In this document: piece after piece, positions 19,114 to 27,877 of the stretch
Position numbering within the stretch: the stretch's first letter is position 1
Layout: every line of letters begins with the position of its first letter
Assembly (NCBI RefSeq): GCF_029962485.1
Contig: NZ_CP073638.1
Span: 3,038,001-3,102,000, forward strand
Reading direction: 5' to 3'
Source: Burkholderia cepacia
GTDB lineage: Bacteria; Pseudomonadota; Gammaproteobacteria; Burkholderiales; Burkholderiaceae
DNA: 64,000 nucleotides
Program-made: the position numbers and the translations under genes
Notes under the pieces: generated by a model
What the model saw: only the letters and a program-made list of their open reading frames with translations
What the model was told of the DNA's origin: nothing
Database searches by the model: none

Positions 19114-19742
19114 ACGGCGGCGCCGAGCACACGCATGCGACGAGTCTCGCCGATCACGCACGGCTCGTCCTCGATGCCGTGACGCTGATCCGGCTCGGTG
19201 CGCGTCCGCAGATGCTCGAGATCGAACTGGCGCTGCCGCACGAGCGCCTGGTCCGACTGTATCGCGAGGTGCGTGGCGTGCCGCCGCCGAAGGGCCTGCT
19301 GCCGTTTTCCAGCGACTGGTACATGACGTGGATGGCCAACATCCACGCGTCGCTGTTCCACAACATCTACAGCTTCCTGCGGATCAGCGCGCGGTGTTCG
19401 CGGCTCGACGCGCTGGTGAAGGCTTACGGGTTGTATGCGGGGCGATGCAGTGCGGCGCACTGCGAACCGTTGCTCGACCTGACGCGCGCGTGGATGCTGG
19501 TGCGTTTCGTCGACGGCGGGGTGCTGTCGACGGCGCGCTGTGTCCGATGCCACGCTGCGTTCGTGATTCATCGTCACGACCTGCGGCCGAATCGCGTCTG
19601 CGTCGCCTGCCGGCCGCCCGCGCGGGCGGGCAAGCATACCGGCCGCGCAAAACAGGCGCCGTCTGCCGCAGGCGCATCCGGCGCGAACGTACGCATCGTG
19701 CTCGACCCGGCAGCGGTCGGCGAGCCCGCACGATGCGGCTAG
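19110..19742 (+). CDS. flhC: FlhC-family transcriptional regulator
   Basis: A 210-residue FlhC homologue starting with GTG and coupled to flhD. The zinc site is complete: CVRC (about residues 146-149), then CVAC about 20 residues later. The upstream region PKGLLPFSSDWYMTWMANIHASLF is the FlhC signature. The C-terminal 40 residues (Ala/Gly-rich) are longer than in the roughly 190-residue enteric protein. Its TAG stop overlaps the convergent sensor-kinase stop inside CTAG. Confidence 0.88.
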   Translation: MNGGAEHTHATSLADHARLVLDAVTLIRLGARPQMLEIELALPHERLVRLYREVRGVPPPKGLLPFSSDWYMTWMANIHASLFHNIYSFLRISARCSRLDALVKAYGLYAGRCSAAHCEPLLDLTRAWMLVRFVDGGVLSTARCVRCHAAFVIHRHDLRPNRVCVACRPPARAGKHTGRAKQAPSAAGASGANVRIVLDPAAVGEPARCG

Positions 19743-21565
19743 ATCGCGACGCCGCGGGCGTCCGCGTCGGCCATCGAGCGCTGGCGCGCACCGGCGGCGA
19801 CCAGATGACCGACCGCCGCGCGCAGTTTGCCGTTCGGCAACGGCCGATGCAGCAGAACCAGCCCGCGTGTGTGCGCCGCGGCCAATTGTTCGTCGGTTGT
19901 ATCGCCGCTGATCAGCAAGGCGGGCAGGGCGGCGTCGACGTCCTGGCGCAGCCGCTCGATCACCGCGATGCCGTTTTCTCCGCGAGGCGGCAGGTAGTCG
20001 CAGATCAGCAGATCGGGCTGCCGCTCGCCGGCCGACAGCCGGTCCAGCGCCTCCTTGCCCGAGCGAACCGCGATCGTCTCGTAACCCCACGCCGCCAGCA
20101 GCTCGGACAGCCCGGTGCGGGTCGTGCGATTGCCGTCGACCACGACCACGAGCCCCGTCGAGCCGGGCACGTCGACGTGACTGGCGATCGGCATGTCGAG
20201 CGGGTCGGGCATGCATGCGGCAAGCGCGATCGCGACTTCGAAGCACGAGCCGCGGCCGGGCGTCGAGCGCACGGCCAGTCGGCCGTCGAGCAGGCCGGCG
20301 AGCCGTCGCACGATCGCGAGCCCGAGCCCGAAGCCTTTCTCGTGATCGCGTTCGGCGTTGCCGACCTGATAGTACTCGTGGAACACGAGCTTCTGCAGGT
20401 GATCGGGAATGCCGCAGCCCGTATCCCAGACCTGGATCGCGAGGTGGGTGCCGCGGCGCCGGCAGCCGACGACGATTTTTCCGCGCTCGGTGTAGCGCAC
20501 CGCGTTGGATACGAGGTTGCGCACGATGCGTTCGACCAGCAGCGGATCCGATTGAACCACCGCGCGGCACGGAACGCGCGACAGTGCGACGCCTCTCGCT
20601 TGCGCATCGAGCAGGCAGTCGTTGCAGACGCACTCGAGCACGGTGTCGATGGCAAACGGCCGGCACTGTACGTCCACGCTGCCGGCATCGAGCCGGGAAA
20701 GATCGAGCAGCGCGCCGAAGAGCCGGCTGAGCGCATCGGACGAGCGCTCGATGCGCTCGACGAGCCGCCGCCCGTCCGGCGGCATCGGGACGCCGTGCAG
20801 CGCACCGATCAGCAGATTCAACGCATGCGCGGACTGGCGCAGATCGTGGCTGGCTGCCGCGAGGAATTGCGATTTGGCGAGATTGGCCTGGTCGGCGATG
20901 TGGCGCTGGCAGTCGAGGTCGACGGCGAGCCGCTCGATCCGTTCGTTCTGCGTCTGGAGATCGACTGCGTACTGTTCGGCCTTGAAGCGCAGGCGAATGT
21001 TCTGCGTGGCCGCGCGGTTCGCCCGCAGCCCGAGATAACCGACCACGCAGGCGATCAGCAGCATCATCGGCGCGGTCGCCGGCTGGAACGCATCCGTCGA
21101 CAGGATCGCGGTGCCGATATACGGAACGGTGGCCGGCAACAGGAAGGCGATGAATGCCGGAAAGTACGTGCCGAGCACCGGGATGGCGCCGGCAACGACG
21201 CAGGTCGTCGCGACGACCACCAGGCTCGCGATTTCGACATCCGCGTGCGTCGCGAGATGAATCGAGGCCCATCCCCAGCCCATGCCGGTGGCCGTGCTGA
21301 AGGCGGAGAACCACAGCGCCCAGCGCCGCCAGTGGCTCGCGGACGACGGCGACCGGCGATACAGACGCGACAGCGCGATCTGGCCGACCGAGCACACTGC
21401 GGTATAGAGGGGCCACGCAAGGCCCGACGCGGGAGCCGGACGGCCCAGCCAGCCGATAGACAGGGTCGCGAGAACGGCAAGCAACACGCTGCCGACGGCG
21501 TAGGGCATCACGGCGTCGTAGACGATCCTGACCTGCTCCGAGGCAATCCGGTCTCGCGACTGCAT
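19739..21565 (-). CDS. Membrane-bound hybrid sensor histidine kinase/receiver
   Basis: A 608-residue protein with five or six N-terminal membrane helices (about residues 15-190), a short coiled coil, a HisKA box with the phosphoacceptor in FLAAASHDLRQSAH, and a HATPase with N box NLVSNAVRYT, WDTGCGIP and GFGLGLAIVRRLAG. The C-terminal receiver keeps the phosphoacceptor (LLICDYLP), but the acidic pocket is DG rather than DD and the conserved lysine before proline is arginine (LLHRP), so it may be regulatory rather than fully active. The NarL-type regulator nearby is the likely partner. Confidence 0.9.
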   Translation of the reverse strand: MQSRDRIASEQVRIVYDAVMPYAVGSVLLAVLATLSIGWLGRPAPASGLAWPLYTAVCSVGQIALSRLYRRSPSSASHWRRWALWFSAFSTATGMGWGWASIHLATHADVEIASLVVVATTCVVAGAIPVLGTYFPAFIAFLLPATVPYIGTAILSTDAFQPATAPMMLLIACVVGYLGLRANRAATQNIRLRFKAEQYAVDLQTQNERIERLAVDLDCQRHIADQANLAKSQFLAAASHDLRQSAHALNLLIGALHGVPMPPDGRRLVERIERSSDALSRLFGALLDLSRLDAGSVDVQCRPFAIDTVLECVCNDCLLDAQARGVALSRVPCRAVVQSDPLLVERIVRNLVSNAVRYTERGKIVVGCRRRGTHLAIQVWDTGCGIPDHLQKLVFHEYYQVGNAERDHEKGFGLGLAIVRRLAGLLDGRLAVRSTPGRGSCFEVAIALAACMPDPLDMPIASHVDVPGSTGLVVVVDGNRTTRTGLSELLAAWGYETIAVRSGKEALDRLSAGERQPDLLICDYLPPRGENGIAVIERLRQDVDAALPALLISGDTTDEQLAAAHTRGLVLLHRPLPNGKLRAAVGHLVAAGARQRSMADADARGVAI

Positions 21566-21909
21566 AGGCGTTCCCCCAGATCGCTGCGCACGGCAGCAGG
21601 GAGTATCGGCGCGCCCGGCACAGGCGCGTATTCCCGTTACATCAGCATAGTCGCTGCGACCAGGGAATACGCCGCATTTTCTTGCGCCATCGGCAAGTTG
21701 ATCAGGAATGCAAATGTAATTGAAGCGTCCCGATTGAAATTCGCGGGAGGTCGTGTCGAATTGTGTTTCGGTGGTGCGCAATCCGTTACCTGCGATCAGG
21801 CAGCCGGGGAAGCGGTGTATCGATTGCGCCGGCCGTGCCGCCAGTCGCTTGCCGGCAGCGCGTATGCCGCAAGTGCCGGCGTCGTGACGGAGGCGCGGCA
21901 TCGGCCACG
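21566..21909. other. Intergenic region kinase-GlxA regulator
   Basis: This 344-bp gap holds the promoter of the hybrid kinase gene (reverse strand), with an AT-rich patch around 21660-21750. Nothing else is recognisable. Confidence 0.5.
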
Positions 21910-22893
21910 TCAAGACGTGCGAAAGCGCCCCCGATAAGCGCCCGGACTCAGTCCTACCCGTTCCTTGAACAACCGGCAGAACGAACTCACGTCGCTATAG
22001 CCGACCTTGACGGCCACTTCCTCGATCGTGAGGTCGGCGGCCTCGAACAGTCCGCGGGCCGCCTCGATCCGCAGGCTCTGCAAATAGCGCAGCGGTGTCT
22101 GGTCCAGTGCGGCCTGAAAGCGGCGAATCAGCGTGCGCTCGCTGACGTCGAGTTCGTTCGCGAGCGCCGACATCCGCACCTCCTTCGCCATGTTCTTCTG
22201 CAGCAGGTGCTGCGCGCGATGAACCAGTGAATCGCCGTGGGCCTTGTCCGCGAGCAGCGGCAGGTAGGGCGTCTGGCGCGTCTGGCTGACGTCGATGAGC
22301 ATGGTTTTCGCGCAAAGCGACGCGACCGTCGGGCCGGAGAGTCGCTCGACGATGTGAATCGTCTGCAGGAGATAAGACGCCGATGCACCGGCGCAGATCA
22401 GGCGATCGACTTCGGTGATGACAGGTTCGACCTGAAGGTTCACGCGCGGAAACCGGGCGCGAAACTGGTCGGCGAGCCACCAGGTCGTCGTCGCCGCGCG
22501 TCCGTCCAGCAATCCGGTTTGCGCGAGCAGAAACGTGCCCGTGCAATTGGCCGCGACGCACGCGCCGGCATTCCATTGGGTGATCAGCCAGTCGCATGCG
22601 CTCGACTGGCTCGCCAGCAACCTGTCGAACGCCTTGTGCCCCGCGTAATGCGCACTCGGGATGAACACCAGGTCGAAGCGTTGCCGCGGCCGGATCGGTT
22701 GCGTGTTCACCTCGAGACCGTTGCTGGTGCGGATCGGGCCGCCCGACTGCGACACGAAATGCCACTCGTAGCGCGTGCCGGTTTCTCCATGCTGCTTCTT
22801 CAGGTGCGAATTCGCGACCTGGAGGATGTCGGCGAACCCGCCCAGGCTGAAGGCGTAGCAATCGTCATAGGCAAGGATGGCGGCGCGGTGCAT
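21910..22893 (-). CDS. GlxA-type AraC regulator (DJ-1/PfpI plus AraC domains)
   Basis: A 327-residue protein. Residues about 1-185 form a DJ-1/PfpI-like sensor (FDLVFIPSAHYAG, then GACVAANCTGTFLLAQTGLLDG with the elbow region). The AraC double helix-turn-helix follows at about 220-320 (ELDVSERTLIRRFQAAL, then GYSDVSSFCRLFKERVGLSP). It is divergent from the quinone oxidoreductase gene by 134 bases, which is its likely target. Confidence 0.93.
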   Translation of the reverse strand: MHRAAILAYDDCYAFSLGGFADILQVANSHLKKQHGETGTRYEWHFVSQSGGPIRTSNGLEVNTQPIRPRQRFDLVFIPSAHYAGHKAFDRLLASQSSACDWLITQWNAGACVAANCTGTFLLAQTGLLDGRAATTTWWLADQFRARFPRVNLQVEPVITEVDRLICAGASASYLLQTIHIVERLSGPTVASLCAKTMLIDVSQTRQTPYLPLLADKAHGDSLVHRAQHLLQKNMAKEVRMSALANELDVSERTLIRRFQAALDQTPLRYLQSLRIEAARGLFEAADLTIEEVAVKVGYSDVSSFCRLFKERVGLSPGAYRGRFRTS

Positions 22894-23027
22894 GGCGGTT
22901 TTGGCACAACATTAGTCAATTTCGACAATGTACAGCAACCCGGCGACCGGCGACACTTTCGCTACCGGGTGATCGCGTGCCGAGCCGGCCGGATCACGAT
23001 CCATTCGTTCAATCGAGAGCCATTGCC

Positions 23028-23738
23028 ATGAAAGTCCTGATCGTTCACGCTCATCCCGAGCCTCAATCGTTCTGCACTGCTTTGAAAACCACGGCCGAGG
23101 ACGTGTTGCGCGCGGACGGGCATGAAGTCGAGGTGTCGGATCTCTATGCGATGGGCTTTAACCCCGTCGCATCGGCGAACGATTTCGGCGCGCGTGCCAA
23201 TGACGACTACTGCGTGTATGCGCTGGAGCAGCGTCATGGCGTCGCCAACGGCACCATCAGCGCGGATATCCGGGGAGAACTCGACAAGCTGATGCGATGC
23301 GACCTGCTCGTGCTGAATTTCCCGTTGTTCTGGTTCTCGACGCCCGCGATCCTGAAAGGGTGGATCGACCGCGTACTCGTGTCCGGCGCCGTCTACGGCG
23401 GCATGCGCTTCTACGATCGGGGCGGCCTTAAAGGCAAGCGTGCGATCGTGAGCCTGACGCTGGGCGGGCAGGCGCACATGTTCGGCAACGACGGCGTGCA
23501 CGGTTCGCTGCAAGGCATGCTGCGGCACCTGTTGCAGGGGACGCTCGCGTACACGGGGCTCGACGTACTCGAACCGTTCGTCGCATGGCATGTGCCGTAT
23601 GTGTCGAACGAAGTCCGGGGCGGCTATCTGGATGCGTGGCGAAACCGGTTGCCGGCGCTGGCGGCGGAGCAGCCGCTGGTGTTCCCGAGTCTCGACGACT
23701 TCGATGCGCAACTGTATCCGCACAAGCGCGGAACGTGA
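23028..23738 (+). CDS. NAD(P)H dehydrogenase (quinone), flavodoxin-like fold
   Basis: A 236-residue protein of the NQO1/KefF/MdaB flavodoxin-like family. The FMN/FAD phosphate loop is VHAHPEPQSF (residues 6-15), followed by NFPLFWFSTPAILKGWIDRV, the family's signature, and LTLGGQAHMF. It catalyses two-electron reduction of quinones or similar electrophiles, usually for detoxification. It lies divergent from a GlxA-type regulator. Confidence 0.92.
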   Translation: MKVLIVHAHPEPQSFCTALKTTAEDVLRADGHEVEVSDLYAMGFNPVASANDFGARANDDYCVYALEQRHGVANGTISADIRGELDKLMRCDLLVLNFPLFWFSTPAILKGWIDRVLVSGAVYGGMRFYDRGGLKGKRAIVSLTLGGQAHMFGNDGVHGSLQGMLRHLLQGTLAYTGLDVLEPFVAWHVPYVSNEVRGGYLDAWRNRLPALAAEQPLVFPSLDDFDAQLYPHKRGT

Positions 23739-23958
23739 CCGGGGAAGGGGGAATGCGGCGCAAGACGAGGCGATGACGTGCGTGGGCAGGTCGTTGTCGT
23801 CAAAGCGCTGGGGAGTGTGCGGTCGCGGCGAGGGGGCCCGGAAGTCGACATCGGCAGGCGATATCGTGGACGGCGCGGTAGCCGGCTCGACGGCGATGTG
23901 TTTCGCCGGTTGATGCCCGATGGGCTGCTGCGCTGGTAAGCAGCGCATTGCATTAACC

Positions 23959-24043
23959 TGGTGCCGACGGCGAGACTCGAACTCGCACAGCTTTCGCCAC
24001 TACCCCCTCAAGATAGCGTGTCTACCAATTTCACCACGTCGGC
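23959..24043 (-). tRNA. tRNA-Leu (anticodon GAG)
   Basis: On the reverse strand the 7-bp acceptor stem GCCGACG/CGTCGGC closes a class II tRNA with D-loop GAAATTGGTAGAC, anticodon stem CTATC/GGTAG around loop TTGAGGG, a short variable arm and T-loop GTTCGAGTC. The CCA end is encoded (23959-23961). The anticodon GAG reads CUC/CUU leucine codons. Confidence 0.95.
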
Positions 24044-24184
24044 ACTGCAAGGGGCGCAATTCTAACGTCACATTGCGCGTTTGTGAAGGGGGCGTGACAA
24101 GGTTGTGGTTTTGCACGAAAGCGATCCCGGTAGAATTCGTGAGATCGGTCTGACGATCATCGCAACCGCAACCTGTTTTCTCCC

Positions 24185-25498
24185 GTGATCCACACCCTCG
24201 AACAACTGCAGGCCGGACAACTGTCGGGCGCACGGCAACTCAAGCTCGCATGCGGGTTGACCGAATTTCCGCGCGAGATCTTCGATCTTGCCGACACGCT
24301 CGAAGTGCTCGACCTGACCGGCAATGCGCTGTCCGCGCTGCCGGACGACCTGCCGCGGCTGCATCGCCTGCGCATCCTGTTTGCGTCCGGCAATCGCTTC
24401 ACCGCGTTCCCCGACGTGCTCGGCGCATGCGCGCAACTCGACATGATCGGCTTCAAGGCGAACCGGATTCGCACGGTGCCGCGCGGCGCGCTGCCGCGCG
24501 CGCTGCGCTGGCTGATCCTCACCGACAACGCAGTCGATGCGCTGCCTGCCGATATCGGCGACTGTTCACGGTTGCAGAAGCTCATGCTCGCGGGCAATCA
24601 GTTGCGCGCGCTGCCGGCCGAAATGGCCGCGTGCCGCGCGCTCGAACTGGTGCGCCTGTCGGCCAACCGGCTGGATGCGTTGCCCGACTGGCTGCTGCGT
24701 CAGCCGCGTCTTGCGTGGCTCGCCGCCGCCGGCAATCCGTTCGGCGCGGCGCCGGAGGCCGCAGCTTCCGCGGGGCCGGATGTTGTGGAGATCGACTGGG
24801 CGTCGCTTTCGTGTGAGCAGAAGCTGGGCGAGGGCGCATCGGGCGTCATCTACCGCGCGCAGTGGCACACGGAAGGGCAGCCGCCACGGGCGGTCGCCGT
24901 CAAGCTGTTCAAGGGTGCGGTGACGAGCGACGGCTTGCCCGATTGCGAAATGGCCGCGTGCCTGCACGCCGGCCGACATCCGGACCTGATCCCGGTGATC
25001 GGCAAGGTGCGCGGGCATCCGGATGGCACGCATGGCCTCGTGATGGAACTGGTCGATCCGGCGCTGAAGAATCTCGCCGGGCCGCCGAGTTTCGTGTCTT
25101 GCACGCGCGACGTGTATGCGGCCGACGCGCGATTCGCGCCGGCGGAAGCGGTGCGGATCGCGCACGGCATCGCGTCGGTCGCGGGCCATCTGCATGCGCG
25201 CGGCATCATGCATGGCGACCTGTATGCGCACAACATCCTGCACGATGGGGCAGGCGGTGCGTTGCTCGGGGATTTCGGTGCGGCGTCGCTCTACGACGTG
25301 AACGACCGCATGCAGGGCGGCAGGTTCGAGCGGCTCGAAGTGCGCGCGTTCGGCTATCTGCTCGGCGAACTGCTCGAGCGATGCGAGCCGCGCACGGCGG
25401 CCCTCGATGCGCTTGCGGCGGCGTGCCTGAACGAGGATGTCGACGCGCGTCCGTCGTTCGACGAGATCACGGCGGCGCTCGCCGCCCACATGCGCTGA
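24185..25498 (+). CDS. Leucine-rich-repeat protein fused to a protein-kinase-like domain
   Basis: A 437-residue protein from GTG 24185. Residues about 20-190 carry six or seven leucine-rich repeats (LEVLDLTGNALSALPDDL, LQKLMLAGNQLRALPAEM). About 205-435 is a kinase-like domain with a glycine loop GEGASGVIYRA, the ATP-binding lysine in VAVKLFK, catalytic loop HGDLYAHNIL and GDFGAAS. All catalytic residues are present, but HRD is HGD. There is no membrane segment or signal peptide, so it is cytoplasmic. It stands alone between tRNA-Leu and a convergent LysE gene. The substrate is unknown. Confidence 0.9.
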   Translation: MIHTLEQLQAGQLSGARQLKLACGLTEFPREIFDLADTLEVLDLTGNALSALPDDLPRLHRLRILFASGNRFTAFPDVLGACAQLDMIGFKANRIRTVPRGALPRALRWLILTDNAVDALPADIGDCSRLQKLMLAGNQLRALPAEMAACRALELVRLSANRLDALPDWLLRQPRLAWLAAAGNPFGAAPEAAASAGPDVVEIDWASLSCEQKLGEGASGVIYRAQWHTEGQPPRAVAVKLFKGAVTSDGLPDCEMAACLHAGRHPDLIPVIGKVRGHPDGTHGLVMELVDPALKNLAGPPSFVSCTRDVYAADARFAPAEAVRIAHGIASVAGHLHARGIMHGDLYAHNILHDGAGGALLGDFGAASLYDVNDRMQGGRFERLEVRAFGYLLGELLERCEPRTAALDALAAACLNEDVDARPSFDEITAALAAHMR

Positions 25499-25511
25499 CG
25501 CGATTGCCCGC

Positions 25512-26141
25512 TTACGCCTGCCGCGCGGTCAGCAGCTTGATTCCGAGCCCGACGAACAGCAGCCCGCTGGCGCGCTTGAGCGCGCGCACCGCGCGGCTCA
25601 TGCCGAAACCGCGATGGAACCGGCGCACGCCGGCCGAATAAGCGCTGTGAACGACCACGACGGTGCAGGCGATCGTCGCGTACATCACGACGAACTGCAG
25701 TGCGAGCGGGCGGTCGTGCACGATGAACTGCGGCATGAACGCCGACAGGAAGATCATCGTCTTCGGATTGCTGCCCGATACGAACAGCGCTTCGCGGAAC
25801 AGCTTCCTGCGGTCGGGCACGGCGATTTCCGCGGCACCGGTCGACGCGGCGGCCTTGCGGTCGCCGCGCAGTTGCCGGACGCCCAGCACTATCAGGTATG
25901 CGGCGCCCACGACCTTCATCGCGACGAACAGCGGCGGCATCGCGGCCAGCACCGCGCCGACGCCGAGCGCGACGAGCAGCACGACCACACCCTGCGCGAC
26001 GAGGTTGCCCGCGATCGTCGCGGCGGTGCCGTGCGTGCCGTAGCGCACCGTGTTGCGGATCACGAGCAGGACGTTCGGCCCCGGCGACAGTGTCGTGGCG
26101 AGATAGGCTGCGGCAAACAGCATCCAGGTCTGAACGGACAT
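25512..26141 (-). CDS. LysE/RhtB-family amino-acid exporter
   Basis: A 209-residue inner-membrane protein with about six hydrophobic segments. The N-terminal signature ATTLSPGPNVLLVIRNTVRYG (about residues 15-35) and the central FREALFVSGSNPKTMIFL are typical of LysE/RhtB exporters, which excrete amino acids or homoserine lactones. It is convergent with the LRR-kinase gene. The substrate is unknown. Confidence 0.92.
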   Translation of the reverse strand: MSVQTWMLFAAAYLATTLSPGPNVLLVIRNTVRYGTHGTAATIAGNLVAQGVVVLLVALGVGAVLAAMPPLFVAMKVVGAAYLIVLGVRQLRGDRKAAASTGAAEIAVPDRRKLFREALFVSGSNPKTMIFLSAFMPQFIVHDRPLALQFVVMYATIACTVVVVHSAYSAGVRRFHRGFGMSRAVRALKRASGLLFVGLGIKLLTARQA

Positions 26142-26248
26142 GCGTCGCTCCGAGTGGCGGTTCCGGCGGTCGGGATGAATCGATTGAAGCGATGATGCCA
26201 CGCCAATAATGGCGCGGGCCGCCGCCGGAACCACGCAGGTGCGGCGCG

Positions 26249-26422
26249 TCAGCGCGCGTCGCGCATGCAGTACGCGGGGATCGACGGCGGCGTGTCGATC
26301 GCGGCGGGCCGCGTCATCCATGCGATCCACGCGGCCCACAACCCGCAGACGATCAGCACGGCGAGATTCAGCGGCGTCCGGTAACGGACGATCAGGTCGG
26401 CCAGCGGCAGGCGGTCTTTCAT
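26249..26422 (-). CDS. Small single-pass membrane protein in the copper operon
   Basis: A 57-residue protein, MKDRLPLADLIVRYRTP then NLAVLIVCGLWAAWIAW, ending YCMRDAR. One membrane helix spans about residues 19-36 with a positively charged N-terminus inside. A strong AAGGAG lies 6 bases before ATG 26422, which supports its reality. It follows the PCu(A)C gene by 33 bases on the same strand, so it belongs to the same transcript. No known family is recognised; it may anchor or assist copper delivery. Confidence 0.7.
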   Translation of the reverse strand: MKDRLPLADLIVRYRTPLNLAVLIVCGLWAAWIAWMTRPAAIDTPPSIPAYCMRDAR

Positions 26423-26455
26423 GTGCGTCTCCTTCGATCGGGGTACGGGGGCGCG

Positions 26456-26902
26456 TTACTGGCCGGCGTAGGTCGGCGGCTTCGCGTCGCAGGTGACCGA
26501 CACCGTCGAGCCGTCCGCGAAATGCAGCCGGAACGGCACCTTCGCGCCGGGTGCGACGGCCTGGCGCGGTTCCTCGAGCATCACGTGATAGCTCTTCGGC
26601 TTGAACGTCACCGAGCCGTGCGCGGGGACGACGACCGAGTCGACATGAACCATCTTCGCGGTGCTGCCGTTCGTCTGCGTTTCATGCACCATCGCCATGC
26701 CGTACGCGGGGCTGTCGATGCCCGTCAGCGTGGCGGGTGCGTCGCCGTCGTTCTTCAGCGTGAAGTAGCCGGACGACGGCACCGTCGCCGGCATCGCGCG
26801 GATCCAGCACGCATCGGCCTGCACGGCCGGCGCAGCGAACGTGGCAGGGGCTTGCAGCGCCAGCAGTGCAAACAGCAGGGCGGTCGGAATCGAGCGTTTC
26901 AT
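26456..26902 (-). CDS. Periplasmic PCu(A)C copper chaperone
   Basis: A 148-residue protein with a clear signal peptide (cleavage near AFA-AP, about residue 23). The Cu(I)-binding arrangement of the PCu(A)C family is visible: MVHETQTNGSTAKM (first His/Met set), then KSYHVMLEE (H-x-M) about 20 residues later. It delivers copper to the CuA site of cytochrome oxidase in characterised relatives. AAGGAG precedes ATG 26902. It lies downstream of a CopC gene. Confidence 0.93.
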   Translation of the reverse strand: MKRSIPTALLFALLALQAPATFAAPAVQADACWIRAMPATVPSSGYFTLKNDGDAPATLTGIDSPAYGMAMVHETQTNGSTAKMVHVDSVVVPAHGSVTFKPKSYHVMLEEPRQAVAPGAKVPFRLHFADGSTVSVTCDAKPPTYAGQ

Positions 26903-26945
26903 CGTTTGTTCTCCTTATTGGTAAATGCAGGGGATGGCGCGTGCA

Positions 26946-27311
26946 TTACTTCAGCGTGAACGTGTAACGGCCTTGCGTGCGATGGCCGTCGCTCGCAACG
27001 GCGACCCACGCGACCGTGTACGTGCCGGCCGTCAGGCTGGCCAGTGCGACGTGCATCCGTTTCCGGTTGCGGGCGTCGACGGCCGACTTCCCGTCGGCAA
27101 CGGATTGCCCGTGGCTGTCGGTGACGGCGATCGAGCTGAAGGCCGGTTCGAGCGCTTCGCTGAAATTGATCGTGACTGCGTGCGGTGCGGCCGACAGCGT
27201 GGCGTCGGCGGCCGGGTCCTGCGTCTTCGGAATGGCATGCGCATGGGCAGCCTGGATGACGATGAAGCCGAGCGCGGCGAGTGCGCCGCGCAAGAAAGTG
27301 GCGGTGTTCAT
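26946..27311 (-). CDS. copC: CopC-family periplasmic copper-binding protein
   Basis: A 121-residue protein with a signal peptide (residues 1-24, cleavage before HAIPKTQ), leaving the N-terminal histidine used for copper binding in CopC proteins. The beta-sandwich motifs VTINFSEALEPAFSSI, GTYTVAWVAVASDGH and the closing GRYTFTLK are standard. No CopD membrane partner follows, although CopC is often paired with one. It is cotranscribed with PCu(A)C and a DUF2946 protein. Confidence 0.92.
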   Translation of the reverse strand: MNTATFLRGALAALGFIVIQAAHAHAIPKTQDPAADATLSAAPHAVTINFSEALEPAFSSIAVTDSHGQSVADGKSAVDARNRKRMHVALASLTAGTYTVAWVAVASDGHRTQGRYTFTLK

Positions 27312-27407
27312 GACGGTGAGCGTCCTTCGAAACGTGACAGGTCACGCACGCGGGCGGCGTGCGCGGGCCGCGCGATGCGCTACGGCATCACGCGTGACGA
27401 CAACGGA

Positions 27408-27785
27408 TCAGGACGCGAACGGTGGGGCGCGCGGCTGCGCGGCCGTGAGCGGCAGCGCGCGGTGCAGGCTTTCGAAGCGGGTGGCCGCGCGGTGCTGGAT
27501 CACGCGCACGTTGGCCGCGAACGTCAGTTCGGGCGCGGGCAGGGCGGGCGTGTGGGCAAGCAGGCTGCAATAGCCGCATGCCTGGAGGTGGGCTTGCAGG
27601 CGCTTCGTCGATGCATCGGCAGAGTGGTCGCCGGCGGCCGGGGCGGCCGTACAGTAGCCGGCCAGCAGCGCGTCGACACGCCCTTGCGTGGTCAGCGCCT
27701 GCGAGATCGTCGGCGCGAGCGCCGTCATCAGGATGGCGAGCATCCCGATCAGACTGCCGATCTTCCGGAGGCGACGACTCAGCAT
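27408..27785 (-). CDS. DUF2946 family protein
   Basis: A 125-residue protein with an N-terminal hydrophobic export segment (SLIGMLAILMTALAPTISQA) and a CGYC-type pair (HLQACGYCSLL, about residues 72-82) preceded by GYCTAAP, consistent with DUF2946 proteins that accompany CopC and PCu(A)C in beta-proteobacteria. It heads the operon, 96 bases upstream of copC. A metal role is inferred from cysteines and context only. Confidence 0.8.
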   Translation of the reverse strand: MLSRRLRKIGSLIGMLAILMTALAPTISQALTTQGRVDALLAGYCTAAPAAGDHSADASTKRLQAHLQACGYCSLLAHTPALPAPELTFAANVRVIQHRAATRFESLHRALPLTAAQPRAPPFAS

Positions 27786-27877
27786 GCGATGCGCGGTGGC
27801 GTATGAGCGACGATGGAGCGGATTATGCCACGCACGTCGATCCGCGGGTCGGCCGCGGCATGCGGCGAAGCGGCACG

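Noticed and set aside
18837..21416. Very long reverse-strand open frame (859 codons) across flhDC and the sensor kinase, and a forward one (19031-21937).
   Set aside because: Their translations are Arg/Ala/Gly-rich with no family motifs, and they are antisense or out of frame to clear flhC and kinase genes. Long spurious frames are normal at this GC content.
23959..24043. tRNA-Leu as an integration site of a genomic island.
   Set aside because: No integrase, phage gene or direct repeat of the tRNA end was seen on either side.
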